A stretch of 16,465 nt of DNA, from contig JADGIG010000135.1 in assembly GCA_018985235.1 (NCBI GenBank), positions 1-16,465 on the forward strand, written 5' to 3'. The notes beneath the pieces are model-generated. The model saw only the letters and a list, made by a program, of their open reading frames with translations. It searched no databases and had not been told where the DNA came from. Below, one piece after another: positions 9,010-16,465 of this stretch. How positions within the stretch are numbered: the stretch's first letter is position 1; the number at the start of each line of letters is the position of its first letter. A program made the position numbers and the translations under genes. This DNA comes from Sanchytrium tribonematis (lineage: Eukaryota; Sanchytriomycota; Sanchytriomycetes; Sanchytriales; Sanchytriaceae).

Positions 9010-9206
9010 TAATGTGGTCAACAGGTTGTCGCGGTTTTAATATAAAAAATATTAAATTCTATTACTTTTTAGCCAATCACTTTGTTCAAATATTTTAATG
9101 CCACAAGTTGATTAGGCAAGAGTTGGTTTTTATATCCGCGCGAAGACACCATATCGATGTCAATAAATTATATTAATATACAAATGATAAATTACTGAAA
9201 CATTAG
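9010..9206. promoter_or_regulatory. Divergent intergenic region, septin / sorting nexin
   Basis: This is the longest gene-free stretch (197 bp), between two start codons pointing apart. It contains TATA-like runs (TATAAAAAATATT, about 9042-9054, and AATTATATTAATATAC, about 9167-9182), a CCAATCA box at 9073-9079 that matches the one upstream of the Mei2-like gene, and a GC-rich TCCGCGCGAAG island near 9136. No RNA gene or repeat is seen. Promoter function is inferred from position. Confidence 0.45.
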
Positions 9207-12200
9207 ATGTTTGCAAAAGGGTCATACGTTAAAAGCTTCGTGATATTTTTTATTCTTGTTCTGATAATTTATTATTTGGCAATATATGTACTGGCATTTA
9301 CCGGTTTAGTTTCTATTATGTGCATTTACTTTAAATTAAATTTGATTCAAAATCACACCTATAAAGAAATTCCATTTTTAAGTATAGAGCCATCAGAAAC
9401 ACCAAAAAAAATTGAATTAAAATATTCTGAAAATGTTAATAGGAATCTGGAAGATTTAGTGTCGTTAATTATTAAAGACTATTTTTCATGGCATACTGAA
9501 ATGACAAAAAGGCCAGATTTCTTGAATTTGATTCAGATACTGATTTACAAGTCTCTTGATGAAATAGTCGAGAGATGGAAAAAAGTCGATGTTGTTGATT
9601 TTATAAATAACAAAATCTTTAATATCTACTTGACACACGTTAGATTGCAAACAAAAACGAAGCAAAATATGAGCGGCGACAAACGCACTTTTACACACTC
9701 TAAAGAATTTGATTATTTATTTGCGACACGTTATGCAGATATTGGCGCAATTCATAAAGGGGTTCAAATTAGTAGCGCTACAATTGATCCTTCATATATT
9801 CGACATATTTTGAATCAGATCTTGCCATATTTGATTCCTTCTAACGAATATCACTCAGTGGCCTGTAAAAGCATTATTGTAGAAGTGGTCGCAAAAACAA
9901 TTATAATTCCAATCATGAATATGATAGCGGAGCCCGAATTTATAAATTCTTTCATTGACATGTTTTGCACACATTTACTTCGAGAAATGCGTATGGTAAA
10001 GGAGCTTCGACGTGCTTTGGAGGCAAATTCTCACGAACAAAGTAATGGGGAAAACAGATTAAAGTCGTATGAAGAGTTTTTGTTAATGATACAAAATTGT
10101 CAGAATTTACTTGAGGCCAAGAGAATTCGAGATCAAATTGTTATGGAAATCCGTCGAAAAAGGTTGCTAATAGGCAACCGTAATTCCTATGATAGTATCA
10201 ACGGTGTGAAAATCAAGAAGCTCATTCAATACACAAACAAATTGGTTATTGCCAAAAGAAAAATTGAAAAGAGAATAATCCATCTGGGAGGGAATGTCCC
10301 TATGTATGAGAATTCGCAAGGCATGGAACCAAATTTGTTAGATGTCTTGAAAAGCAGTGTAGGATTGTCCTACTTTTCGGAATTTTTGGATCAAAAACAG
10401 GCCCAAAAACTGTTACAATTACATTTAGCATTAGAGGGAATTGAACATCAGCTAGAAAGTTTTGACGAGGACTCCGAATCTCTCGAATCTCTAATTTTAG
10501 ACTTCACAAATCTTATTAATACTTATTTTTCAAATAGATTAAATGATTTCATTTTTCCAACTAACGTGGATGAAGGTATAAGACTGGTCTTATTGAAATT
10601 AAAAGAAGGCCATCTAGATCGAATTTCATTTGCACTTGCTAGATCTTACTTATTTAACTTTATTAAAGAAAGCTATTTTGCAAAATTCAAATTGTCAGAC
10701 TTATGGCTAAGAATGTCTAGCGAATTTGCAATTGACAGGAAAGATCTTATTGAAAGTGACCGTGAAGACTTAGAGCAGATGGATGAATCAGAATTATTAG
10801 GAACTGACGCTATTAAGAATGTTGAAGGTCAATTGCAACAAATTGTTGTCGAAAATGAAACTTCCAGTATATATACCCAATTGACACCTGTTTCAATTAA
10901 TCCTTTAAGCGGCAATGAAGAAACTAAAAGCCTTCATTCTGATAAATCTGTTCATATTGAATCGTTAACTTCGCAACTTCAGGAATTAAATGATCACATT
11001 GACAAGCTGAAGCAACATGAAGCTATTCTTCTCTCTTTAGTCAAGTCGCACGGCTTAAATAAGCAACCCTCATCACGTGTTCTTGATTCAGATGGAGCAA
11101 GAGTTTTACTCGAGGATGCTAATGATTTGGGCAAGACACCATCTCTCTCAAATTCAAAAAGCACATTTGTTTTAAAAGCTTTAGGGAGCGAAGATGAAAG
11201 CTTAAAAATATTGAAGAAAAGCTACAATGACGTGTTAATGGAAATCAGGGACCTGTCTGAAAAAAAGCTATCTCTCGAAAATCAAGGTCGCGACATGTCT
11301 ATCAAGCCAGGTCAAGTAGAGATTTGTATTGACAGCTGGACCAAAAGTAGTGATGGGCGAAAAGATTTTGTTTTATATCTCATAAGGGTTAAAACATCTG
11401 AAAATAACTCGTGGAATATTTATCGCCGATATTCTGAATTTTTAGAATTGCACGAAAGCTTGGTTGCTAATTTTCCTATGATTCCTTATGAACTGCCAAA
11501 AAAGAGACCTAATTTACTCTATGTCGGTCAAATGAAAGACGATCTTGCTTCAACTAGACAAAGTGCTCTCGATATTTATCTAAAAAACCTCACACATCAT
11601 GAAGATATTTGTCAATCCTTGCCTTTCAGAAAATTTTTATCCCAAGATGTTGACAATTCTAGAGTTGTAAGTACCCCTCAATTGATCACCCAAAGTATAG
11701 ATAGTTCATTGGATTCGCTTCAAGACTCCCCTAAAAAAGGATTTGCTTCATTCATTCAAAAGCATTCGTCACCAATTTTTGGATCTCCCTCCCGAAAATC
11801 AATTAGCAATGTTTCCGAATCGAAGTTAAATACTCCAACTGACATTAAGTCATCAGATGGATACAAAATTATCAGCGAAATGATTTTAGAATTATTTGAT
11901 CTGCAAGAGTCAGTTTTTCGAAAGCATGCAGTGTCTGTAATATTGAATCAAATTTTTGGGGGCGTAATAGAAAAAAAATTAGAAGAAACTTACTCCAGAC
12001 TGTGTGCCGATGAGATGCTGGTATTTTATTTGGAAACACTAAAAGAAAAGCTTTTTACTTCGTCTCCTCCATCTAAAGATGTAGTTGATAATCATGAAAC
12101 TAAAATCAAACTAGAATTATTATTTCCAGAGCTTTTTGGTGGGTTTTTGGGACGAAATAATTCCGTGAAAGCCGCGGGAAAAGTTTTTGATTCATTTCAA

Positions 12201-12287
12201 AATGAAGTGTTGAATCTACACGTAGTCTCTAGTTTACTTCTTTTGACTATAAAAGAATTGTTTCCAGAGGTTGAAAGAGTGTTGTAG
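9207..12287 (+). CDS. MDM1: ER-anchored sorting nexin, TM-PXA-RGS-PX-PXC (Mdm1/SNX13/14/25 type)
   Basis: This family tethers the ER to vacuoles/lysosomes and lipid droplets and supports fatty-acid handling. The 1026-residue protein has an N-terminal hydrophobic hairpin (about 9-47) as ER anchor, a PXA domain (about 75-270), an RGS-like domain (about 377-515, LLDVLKSSVGLSYFSEFL), an acidic linker, a short coiled coil (about 590-615), a PX domain (about 702-815) and a PXC/nexin-C domain (about 885-1020). The PX domain keeps the phosphoinositide-binding signatures YRRYSEF, PKKRP and the Arg of RQSALDIYL, so PI3P binding is plausible. The start is the first ATG after the intergenic region. The C-terminus is odd: the last 18 codons and the stop lie in a tandem duplication, and the TAG stop is formed at the duplication junction. 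It lacks AATAAA near its stop. The convergent PheRS stop is 63 bp away. Confidence 0.93.
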   Translation: MFAKGSYVKSFVIFFILVLIIYYLAIYVLAFTGLVSIMCIYFKLNLIQNHTYKEIPFLSIEPSETPKKIELKYSENVNRNLEDLVSLIIKDYFSWHTEMTKRPDFLNLIQILIYKSLDEIVERWKKVDVVDFINNKIFNIYLTHVRLQTKTKQNMSGDKRTFTHSKEFDYLFATRYADIGAIHKGVQISSATIDPSYIRHILNQILPYLIPSNEYHSVACKSIIVEVVAKTIIIPIMNMIAEPEFINSFIDMFCTHLLREMRMVKELRRALEANSHEQSNGENRLKSYEEFLLMIQNCQNLLEAKRIRDQIVMEIRRKRLLIGNRNSYDSINGVKIKKLIQYTNKLVIAKRKIEKRIIHLGGNVPMYENSQGMEPNLLDVLKSSVGLSYFSEFLDQKQAQKLLQLHLALEGIEHQLESFDEDSESLESLILDFTNLINTYFSNRLNDFIFPTNVDEGIRLVLLKLKEGHLDRISFALARSYLFNFIKESYFAKFKLSDLWLRMSSEFAIDRKDLIESDREDLEQMDESELLGTDAIKNVEGQLQQIVVENETSSIYTQLTPVSINPLSGNEETKSLHSDKSVHIESLTSQLQELNDHIDKLKQHEAILLSLVKSHGLNKQPSSRVLDSDGARVLLEDANDLGKTPSLSNSKSTFVLKALGSEDESLKILKKSYNDVLMEIRDLSEKKLSLENQGRDMSIKPGQVEICIDSWTKSSDGRKDFVLYLIRVKTSENNSWNIYRRYSEFLELHESLVANFPMIPYELPKKRPNLLYVGQMKDDLASTRQSALDIYLKNLTHHEDICQSLPFRKFLSQDVDNSRVVSTPQLITQSIDSSLDSLQDSPKKGFASFIQKHSSPIFGSPSRKSISNVSESKLNTPTDIKSSDGYKIISEMILELFDLQESVFRKHAVSVILNQIFGGVIEKKLEETYSRLCADEMLVFYLETLKEKLFTSSPPSKDVVDNHETKIKLELLFPELFGGFLGRNNSVKAAGKVFDSFQNEVLNLHVVSSLLLLTIKELFPEVERVL

Positions 12288-12338
12288 TTTACTTCTTTTG
12301 ACATAAAAGAATTGTTTCCAGAGGTTGAAAGAGTGTTG
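12230..12338 (+). repeat. 55/54-bp tandem duplication across the sorting nexin stop codon
   Basis: Copy 1 is 12230-12284 and copy 2 is 12285-12338. They are identical except that copy 1 has GACTATAAAA where copy 2 has GACATAAAA (one T fewer). Copy 1 encodes SLLLLTIKELFPEVERVL. The first three bases of copy 2 (TAG) form the stop codon. The unit contains AGGT. The high identity means the event is recent or the copies are kept alike; an assembly artefact is also possible. Confidence 0.95.
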
Positions 12339-12342
12339 TATA

Positions 12343-12348
12343 TTTATT
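12343..12348 (-). terminator. AATAAA just after the PheRS stop codon
   Basis: On the - strand the PheRS gene ends with stop TAA (12353-12351), then GC, then AATAAA (12348-12343). It is a candidate poly(A) signal; the 3' end would then fall in the 63-bp gap or in the sorting nexin coding region. Confidence 0.45.
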
Positions 12349-12350
12349 GC

Positions 12351-13781
12351 TTATAATTGACATATAGGATTGTTTTCTATCATATCTAGTGATTGTTTAT
12401 GGCCAACCAACTCGCGGATATTGGAACACTTGTATTTTATCATAGCAGGTCTTTCTAGAGACAGCCCCCATGCAATTACACGAACATCTTCTGGCAAACC
12501 AAGTGGGAGCAACATTTCCGGCCTGAACATACCACTATTTCCAACTTCTACCCAGGTATTTAAGCCTTCATGCCATGTAAAAATCTCCATACTTGGTTCC
12601 GTATAAGGATTGTAAGTTGGTTTGAAACGAAGCGGGCTCACTCCTAATTTTTCAAAGAACATTTCCATGAATTTGATAAGGTGTCCCAAAGTCAAGTTTT
12701 TATCTACAATAACTCCTTCAACCTGGTGAAACTCTGATAAATGGGTAGCATCAGGAGTTTCGTTTCGATAAACCCTATCAATACTAAAATACTTTGCAGG
12801 ATGAAAATCTTTTGCAAGTCTATGAAGCATCTGAACTGACACCGCAGTTGTATGCGTTCTTAATAAAAGTTTTTCGGCCTCTTCTCTTTTCCAATCATAA
12901 CCATAACCCAAGCTACCGAAGTCGCCCAAAGAGTGAACCTTCTTCACTTTTTCCACAAGATCATTCGGCAAATCACTGCTAGTTTTGGGAGAATGAAGAA
13001 AAAATGTATCATGCATGTCTCTTGCAGGATGTTGCTGAGCTTGAAATAAAGTATCAAAATTCCAAAAAGAACTTTCAACATACTGGTTCGTCGGCATTTC
13101 TTCAAAACCTAGTTCAAAAAAGATTTTTCTAAATTCAGTACGCATTTTTAATAGCGGGTGTAGATGCCCTGAAGTTGGTGGAACTCCTAAGGATTTAAAA
13201 TTATAGGGCTTAAAGTGTTTAGACTCCCAGTCTTGCAACAAATCAACGGTTAGATCTGTTTCAAATTGCTTAATTTCGGAACTGTATTCTTTTCCTTTTT
13301 TGATTATGTAACTAATCTCTTTTTCCTGCAAAATTAATTTTCGTTTTTTTACAATTTTTAATTGATCTAGTGTTAATTCATCGCCAGACTGCACTTTTTT
13401 GCAAATGATTCCAACTTCGTCAACAACATCACTTTGAATAATCGATGCCACTTTTCCATTGAGGGAAACCCATTTTGCAGATAAAGCTTTTGATTTTCCG
13501 ATTTGCAAAATAGATTTTGGCAAATTTAACTTGTCAAAATCGGAATTCCCTCCAACCAATTTAAGTGCGTTATAAAAACGAAGTTCATGCGACCCGTTAT
13601 TAGCCATTTCGACACCTTCGGCTGTAAGCTTGTTCACTAGCTTATTAATCGTTTTGTACGTGACGTATTCCTTACTCATAAGTGAGTCCAAGGCAGCTTT
13701 AATATCTTTTTGACTTGCACCTATGTCTACTGAATTTACTTCTTCGTTGTTTTTTAAAAGATTTACTATTTTCTCGTCCAT
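12351..13781 (-). CDS. FRS2: Cytosolic phenylalanyl-tRNA synthetase alpha (catalytic) subunit
   Basis: The protein charges tRNA-Phe with phenylalanine as part of an alpha2-beta2 enzyme in the cytosol. The frame is open back to 13850 only through a TTG; the ATG at 13781-13779 gives 476 residues ([12 protein letters not shown]...), close to the usual size of about 500. The N-terminal 90 or so residues resemble the winged-helix tRNA/DNA-binding-like domain of the eukaryotic/archaeal form. The class II core follows [17 protein letters not shown], with [19 protein letters not shown], then [13 protein letters not shown], motif 2 [19 protein letters not shown] (about 334-352) and motif 3 [12 protein letters not shown] (about 438-449). 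It ends shortly after motif 3, as expected. It lacks a mitochondrial leader and has the eukaryotic cytosolic rather than the mitochondrial single-chain layout. It is divergent from CIA1, with only 19 bp between the two start codons. Confidence 0.96.
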   Translation of the reverse strand: MDEKIVNLLKNNEEVNSVDIGASQKDIKAALDSLMSKEYVTYKTINKLVNKLTAEGVEMANNGSHELRFYNALKLVGGNSDFDKLNLPKSILQIGKSKALSAKWVSLNGKVASIIQSDVVDEVGIICKKVQSGDELTLDQLKIVKKRKLILQEKEISYIIKKGKEYSSEIKQFETDLTVDLLQDWESKHFKPYNFKSLGVPPTSGHLHPLLKMRTEFRKIFFELGFEEMPTNQYVESSFWNFDTLFQAQQHPARDMHDTFFLHSPKTSSDLPNDLVEKVKKVHSLGDFGSLGYGYDWKREEAEKLLLRTHTTAVSVQMLHRLAKDFHPAKYFSIDRVYRNETPDATHLSEFHQVEGVIVDKNLTLGHLIKFMEMFFEKLGVSPLRFKPTYNPYTEPSMEIFTWHEGLNTWVEVGNSGMFRPEMLLPLGLPEDVRVIAWGLSLERPAMIKYKCSNIRELVGHKQSLDMIENNPICQL

Positions 13782-13800
13782 TGTAAAACTCGGGGATACA
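13782..13800. promoter_or_regulatory. 19-bp head-to-head gap between FRS2 and CIA1 start codons
   Basis: Only 19 bp separate two divergent ATGs. The start regions are mirror images: CATTGTA (13779-13785) and TACAATG (13797-13803) form a perfect 7-bp inverted repeat with an 11-bp centre, so both genes begin TACAATG. There is no room here for two promoters and two 5' UTRs, so each gene's promoter probably lies inside the other's coding region. Confidence 0.6.
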
Positions 13801-14697
13801 ATGCAATTATACGCAGAATATTTGTTCGAAGCTCCACAGTGGGACTGCAAATTCCACCCTGATCGTAATATTATAGCCTGTAGTGGAAAAACTCTTCATG
13901 TTATTAATTCTGATGGAGAAGAACAATTTGAAAAACATGAAAAAACGATTCGAAAAATTCAGTGGAGAAATCATCTTCTTGCTACAGCTTCATTTGATTC
14001 CACAGTTTCATTAATGAATATTGATAATAGAGACGAGTTCATGACTATTGAAGGTCATGAAAACGAATGCAAGGGAATTTCTTTCTCCTCAGACTCTACC
14101 ATGATTGCTACATGCGGAAGAGATAAAACCGTTTGGATTTGGCAATTGCTAGATGATGTTAATCTGGAAGTAGAATGTATGGCAGTTTTACAAGAACACG
14201 ATCAAGATGTAAAAAATGTAGCTTTTCATCCATACGAAGATGTTTTAGTAAGTTGTAGTTATGATAAAACTGTAAAATTATATTCTATGGATACGGATGA
14301 CGATTGGTTTTGTCAAGATACTTTTGAGGAACATGTTGATACAGTTTGGGATTTCCAATTTAGTGAAAATGGAAAACTAGGTTTAAGTTGTGATGGTTCT
14401 GGTCTATGTCTCTTGTGGCAATATTTTGGAGGTAGCGTGGAATATCTAGATAGCTATCAACTAGACCATTCGGCAATTTGCGTTAGATGGATGGGCAATT
14501 TATGTTTTATTGCAGCAGAGCAATATATTTACAAATTAAAAGTCGAGGATAATAGTCTACAATTTGTGGAAATTATCAGCCATCCTCATGGGATATATGA
14601 TGTGAATGCTATAGATTTGAAGAAGACAAATGAAGGATATTTACTAGCAACAACAGGTGATGACGGGAGGTTGAAATTGTGGAATTTAAATAAATAG
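13801..14697 (+). CDS. CIA1: Cytosolic iron-sulfur assembly WD40 protein Cia1
   Basis: Cia1 (CIAO1) is the WD40 scaffold of the CIA targeting complex, which with Cia2 and Mms19 delivers Fe-S clusters to cytosolic and nuclear proteins. The frame opens at 13723, but the first 26 codons lie over the FRS2 N-terminus and are not Cia1-like; the ATG at 13801 gives 298 residues (MQLYAEYLFEAPQWDCKFHP), shorter than the usual 330 or so. WD repeats are clear: LLATASFDSTVSL, IEGHENECKGISFS, MIATCGRDKTVWIWQ, LQEHDQDVKNVAFHP, LVSCSYDKTVKLYSMDTDDDW, EHVDTVWDF and a closing ATTGDDGRLKLWNL. The GHENE and RDKTVWIW stretches and the HDQDVK block are the most family-specific. Blades five and six are eroded. The 3' end overlaps the convergent phospholipase D coding region by 12 bp. 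Confidence 0.94.
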   Translation: MQLYAEYLFEAPQWDCKFHPDRNIIACSGKTLHVINSDGEEQFEKHEKTIRKIQWRNHLLATASFDSTVSLMNIDNRDEFMTIEGHENECKGISFSSDSTMIATCGRDKTVWIWQLLDDVNLEVECMAVLQEHDQDVKNVAFHPYEDVLVSCSYDKTVKLYSMDTDDDWFCQDTFEEHVDTVWDFQFSENGKLGLSCDGSGLCLLWQYFGGSVEYLDSYQLDHSAICVRWMGNLCFIAAEQYIYKLKVEDNSLQFVEIISHPHGIYDVNAIDLKKTNEGYLLATTGDDGRLKLWNLNK

Positions 14698-16464
14698 TTC
14701 CCCTGGGGCATATCTTTCAACGCTGAACGTATCGGTAACATGCTTTTCTTTCATAAGAAATTTTAAAGGGTATTCAACCAAGTGGCCTTTAATGCCAGAT
14801 AATTTTTCTTTGATTTCATCTGTGACATCGATAACAAATTCACCAGCTTTCTCCAAGTCACTAAGCAATAGCATAGAATCATCTGGGTAAGGATAAAACA
14901 CAGTACGATAAATATCGGTATTGATATTTGATCTGATTCTCCAAAACTCCCATGCCTCATCCGAACTCGGGTCATCCAGAGAAATGTCATATTCCCCCAG
15001 ATGTTCAGCCCAAAGCTCCTGCCGCAATTTCAGAATTGGGTTTTCGACTTTCAAAACATCTTTGAAATAAGAGTTTTCACTAAATTCACTTACTACAGCG
15101 ATTTCCGAGTCTCGATTCCCTTCCATGCTTCTGTCATTTATATTTGCAGAACCTAGTACACATTTACAATCATCAACAATCATAAGTTTGGAATGTATGT
15201 ATATTTGTTCAGTAGCGCATTTTGCGCCTTTGATTGCAAAGTTTCGCAACCCGAATACACAAAAGTAATGGTCCCCGTTTATATTAGACTGAGCTAAGGT
15301 TTGTAAAATACTACCTGTCCCCTTGCTTATTGTCTTGGCTTGGAATTCCAAAATCAGTTTAGTAGTATTGCCTTCATCGCCAGTCAAATCTGCAAATCCA
15401 GGCATCAAAGGTATAATGACATAAACTTTGAAATTCTCGCCTTTCTCATGGGCAAGTTTAATGCGATTGACAATCTCAAATGCTATTGTGTTTTTGACGA
15501 CGGTACTGTTACTGGCATTTGAAACGAAAAACTGGTTTTCAATATAAACATATTTTTTTGCACTTCGTATCAGTCCAATATATGCTTCCAAAATGCTTTT
15601 TTCCATATTTGTTCCAACACTCCAGGGGCTAACACTTCTCAGAACTTGGGTGCTAACATAATCACCTTTGACCGGCAATTTTTGCCTCTGCTGTGGTGGT
15701 GTTAAGAAAGGAATTGTTTCTCTTCTAGTTTTATTTGTCTTACAATGATTCCAATACTGCACGAAGTGAAAAGCGATGTCTAGCACACTTTCACCCTGTA
15801 ATTTTGAGTGAATATCGTGCCACGGCATGCGGGGATCATCTCTAGAAATTATATCTTGATCCCATTTCGTGCGGACTTGCTTAAAATCTTTAATTCTTAC
15901 GTTATTGTAATCTTGTCCAGGAAACAACTTCTCGGACTCATCGTCGAAATCTAACAAGTAATGATGTTGAGTTGAAAATCTTCCCAAACACAAATCCACA
16001 CCACCACAGTACGCTAATTTACAGTCTATTAAAACTAATTTTTCGTGATGAGACCAGTATAGGCTACCAGTACTGGCAAAATGTTCGGGGTGGCGCTGGA
16101 CGTGTATATTACGATGTAAACTACTCAGATAAATCTTAGTATGCTCTGAATCATTAGGCAATGCCATATTAAACTCTTTAAACACAAGTATGTATATGTT
16201 CACATTTCTTTGAGCTGCCCTTAACAGAACATAATCGATTCTTGAATTAATGTGCTTCTTATAAGGGCGAAGAAGATACAATTCGGGTGTTAACCACCAA
16301 TCACATATATAAATAGTTTCTTTGGCATTTTCTAGTTCATTGAATAAATCAAGAAAGTATCTTTCAGAATCTGCAAAATAATGAATCGAACCTTGTCGAA
16401 TGGGTGCGAAACTATGATATCTGTGAAATTCCTTGTATATTGAGCTATCCATAATCGAATTCAT
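14686..16464 (-). CDS. SPO14: Phospholipase D, Spo14/PLD1 type, catalytic region (possibly 5' partial)
   Basis: The enzyme hydrolyses phosphatidylcholine to phosphatidic acid and choline at cytosolic membrane faces. It has 592 residues from the ATG at the right edge; a second ATG at 16452 is also possible. Two HKD motifs are intact: HHEKLVLID with H140, K142 and D147, and IHSKLMIVD with H424, K426 and D431, the latter followed by GSANINDRSMEGNRDSE. Also present are the eukaryotic signatures HSFAPIRQGS (near residue 17), ICDWWLTPELYL, GGVDLCLGR, PRMPWHD and IENQFF, and a C-terminal block DIYRTVF. The HSFAPIR block normally follows PX and PH domains; none is seen here, so the N-terminus may lie beyond the window in another exon or the regulatory domains may be lost. 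The stop is TAAA, inside the last codons of CIA1 on the other strand. Confidence 0.93.
   Translation of the reverse strand: MNSIMDSSIYKEFHRYHSFAPIRQGSIHYFADSERYFLDLFNELENAKETIYICDWWLTPELYLLRPYKKHINSRIDYVLLRAAQRNVNIYILVFKEFNMALPNDSEHTKIYLSSLHRNIHVQRHPEHFASTGSLYWSHHEKLVLIDCKLAYCGGVDLCLGRFSTQHHYLLDFDDESEKLFPGQDYNNVRIKDFKQVRTKWDQDIISRDDPRMPWHDIHSKLQGESVLDIAFHFVQYWNHCKTNKTRRETIPFLTPPQQRQKLPVKGDYVSTQVLRSVSPWSVGTNMEKSILEAYIGLIRSAKKYVYIENQFFVSNASNSTVVKNTIAFEIVNRIKLAHEKGENFKVYVIIPLMPGFADLTGDEGNTTKLILEFQAKTISKGTGSILQTLAQSNINGDHYFCVFGLRNFAIKGAKCATEQIYIHSKLMIVDDCKCVLGSANINDRSMEGNRDSEIAVVSEFSENSYFKDVLKVENPILKLRQELWAEHLGEYDISLDDPSSDEAWEFWRIRSNINTDIYRTVFYPYPDDSMLLLSDLEKAGEFVIDVTDEIKEKLSGIKGHLVEYPLKFLMKEKHVTDTFSVERYAPGELFI
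14689..14694 (+). terminator. AATAAA directly before the CIA1 stop codon
   Basis: The last two CIA1 sense codons are AAT AAA, followed by TAG at 14695-14697, so the hexamer is itself coding sequence (Asn-Lys). Any transcript cut downstream would include antisense phospholipase D sequence. Poly(A) function is inferred. Confidence 0.4.
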
Positions 16465-16465
16465 A

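Noticed and set aside
11172-11187. A 16-nt in-frame GT...TTTAG segment in the sorting nexin as a further micro-intron
   Set aside because: Its length (16) would break the open frame, and the region is a variable linker, so there is no support. In-frame introns of 18 or 21 nt elsewhere cannot be excluded by frame alone.
13723-13800. N-terminal 26-residue extension of CIA1 starting at ATG 13723
   Set aside because: It lies over the conserved start of FRS2 on the other strand and does not look like Cia1; the family begins near the ATG at 13801.
1-16465. A new multi-gene system, operon, CRISPR array, transposon or horizontally acquired island
   Set aside because: Eight of nine genes belong to well-known eukaryotic families with unrelated roles, composition is uniform by eye, and no repeats beyond the short duplications are seen.

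Overview
This is nuclear DNA from a eukaryote with an extremely compact, AT-rich genome. By eye about two thirds of the bases are A+T. The gene set is septin, kinesin-5, a Mei2-like RRM protein, Sen1, a PXA-RGS-PX sorting nexin, cytosolic PheRS alpha, Cia1 and phospholipase D. That set fits a fungus, most plausibly an early-diverging, reduced lineage such as Cryptomycota/Rozella-like. The lineage is my inference, not something the sequence proves.

Layout, left to right: (1) SEN1-like helicase, +, cut by the left edge, one tiny intron; (2) a small unrecognised protein, -; (3) kinesin-5, +, one tiny intron; (4) a two-RRM Mei2-like protein, -; (5) a divergent septin, -; (6) an ER-anchored sorting nexin of the Mdm1/SNX13/14/25 type, +; (7) PheRS alpha subunit (FRS2), -; (8) CIA1, +; (9) the catalytic part of a Spo14/PLD1-type phospholipase D, -, reaching the right edge. 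Nine genes occupy about 97% of the window. My gene-free total is about 540 bp, and the longest gap is 197 bp. There are no tRNAs, rRNAs, transposons or CRISPR arrays.

The genes do not form one pathway. They are housekeeping genes for RNA 3'-end processing and termination, spindle, RNA binding, septin cytoskeleton, membrane contact sites, translation, Fe-S protein maturation and lipid signalling. No new multi-gene system is evident. What stands out is genome architecture: two introns of exactly 19 nt; AATAAA hexamers fused to stop codons, including one 12-bp palindrome serving two convergent genes; a 19-bp gap between two divergent start codons; a convergent CDS overlap; and a 55/54-bp tandem duplication at the end of the sorting nexin gene that may have created its stop codon or a new intron.
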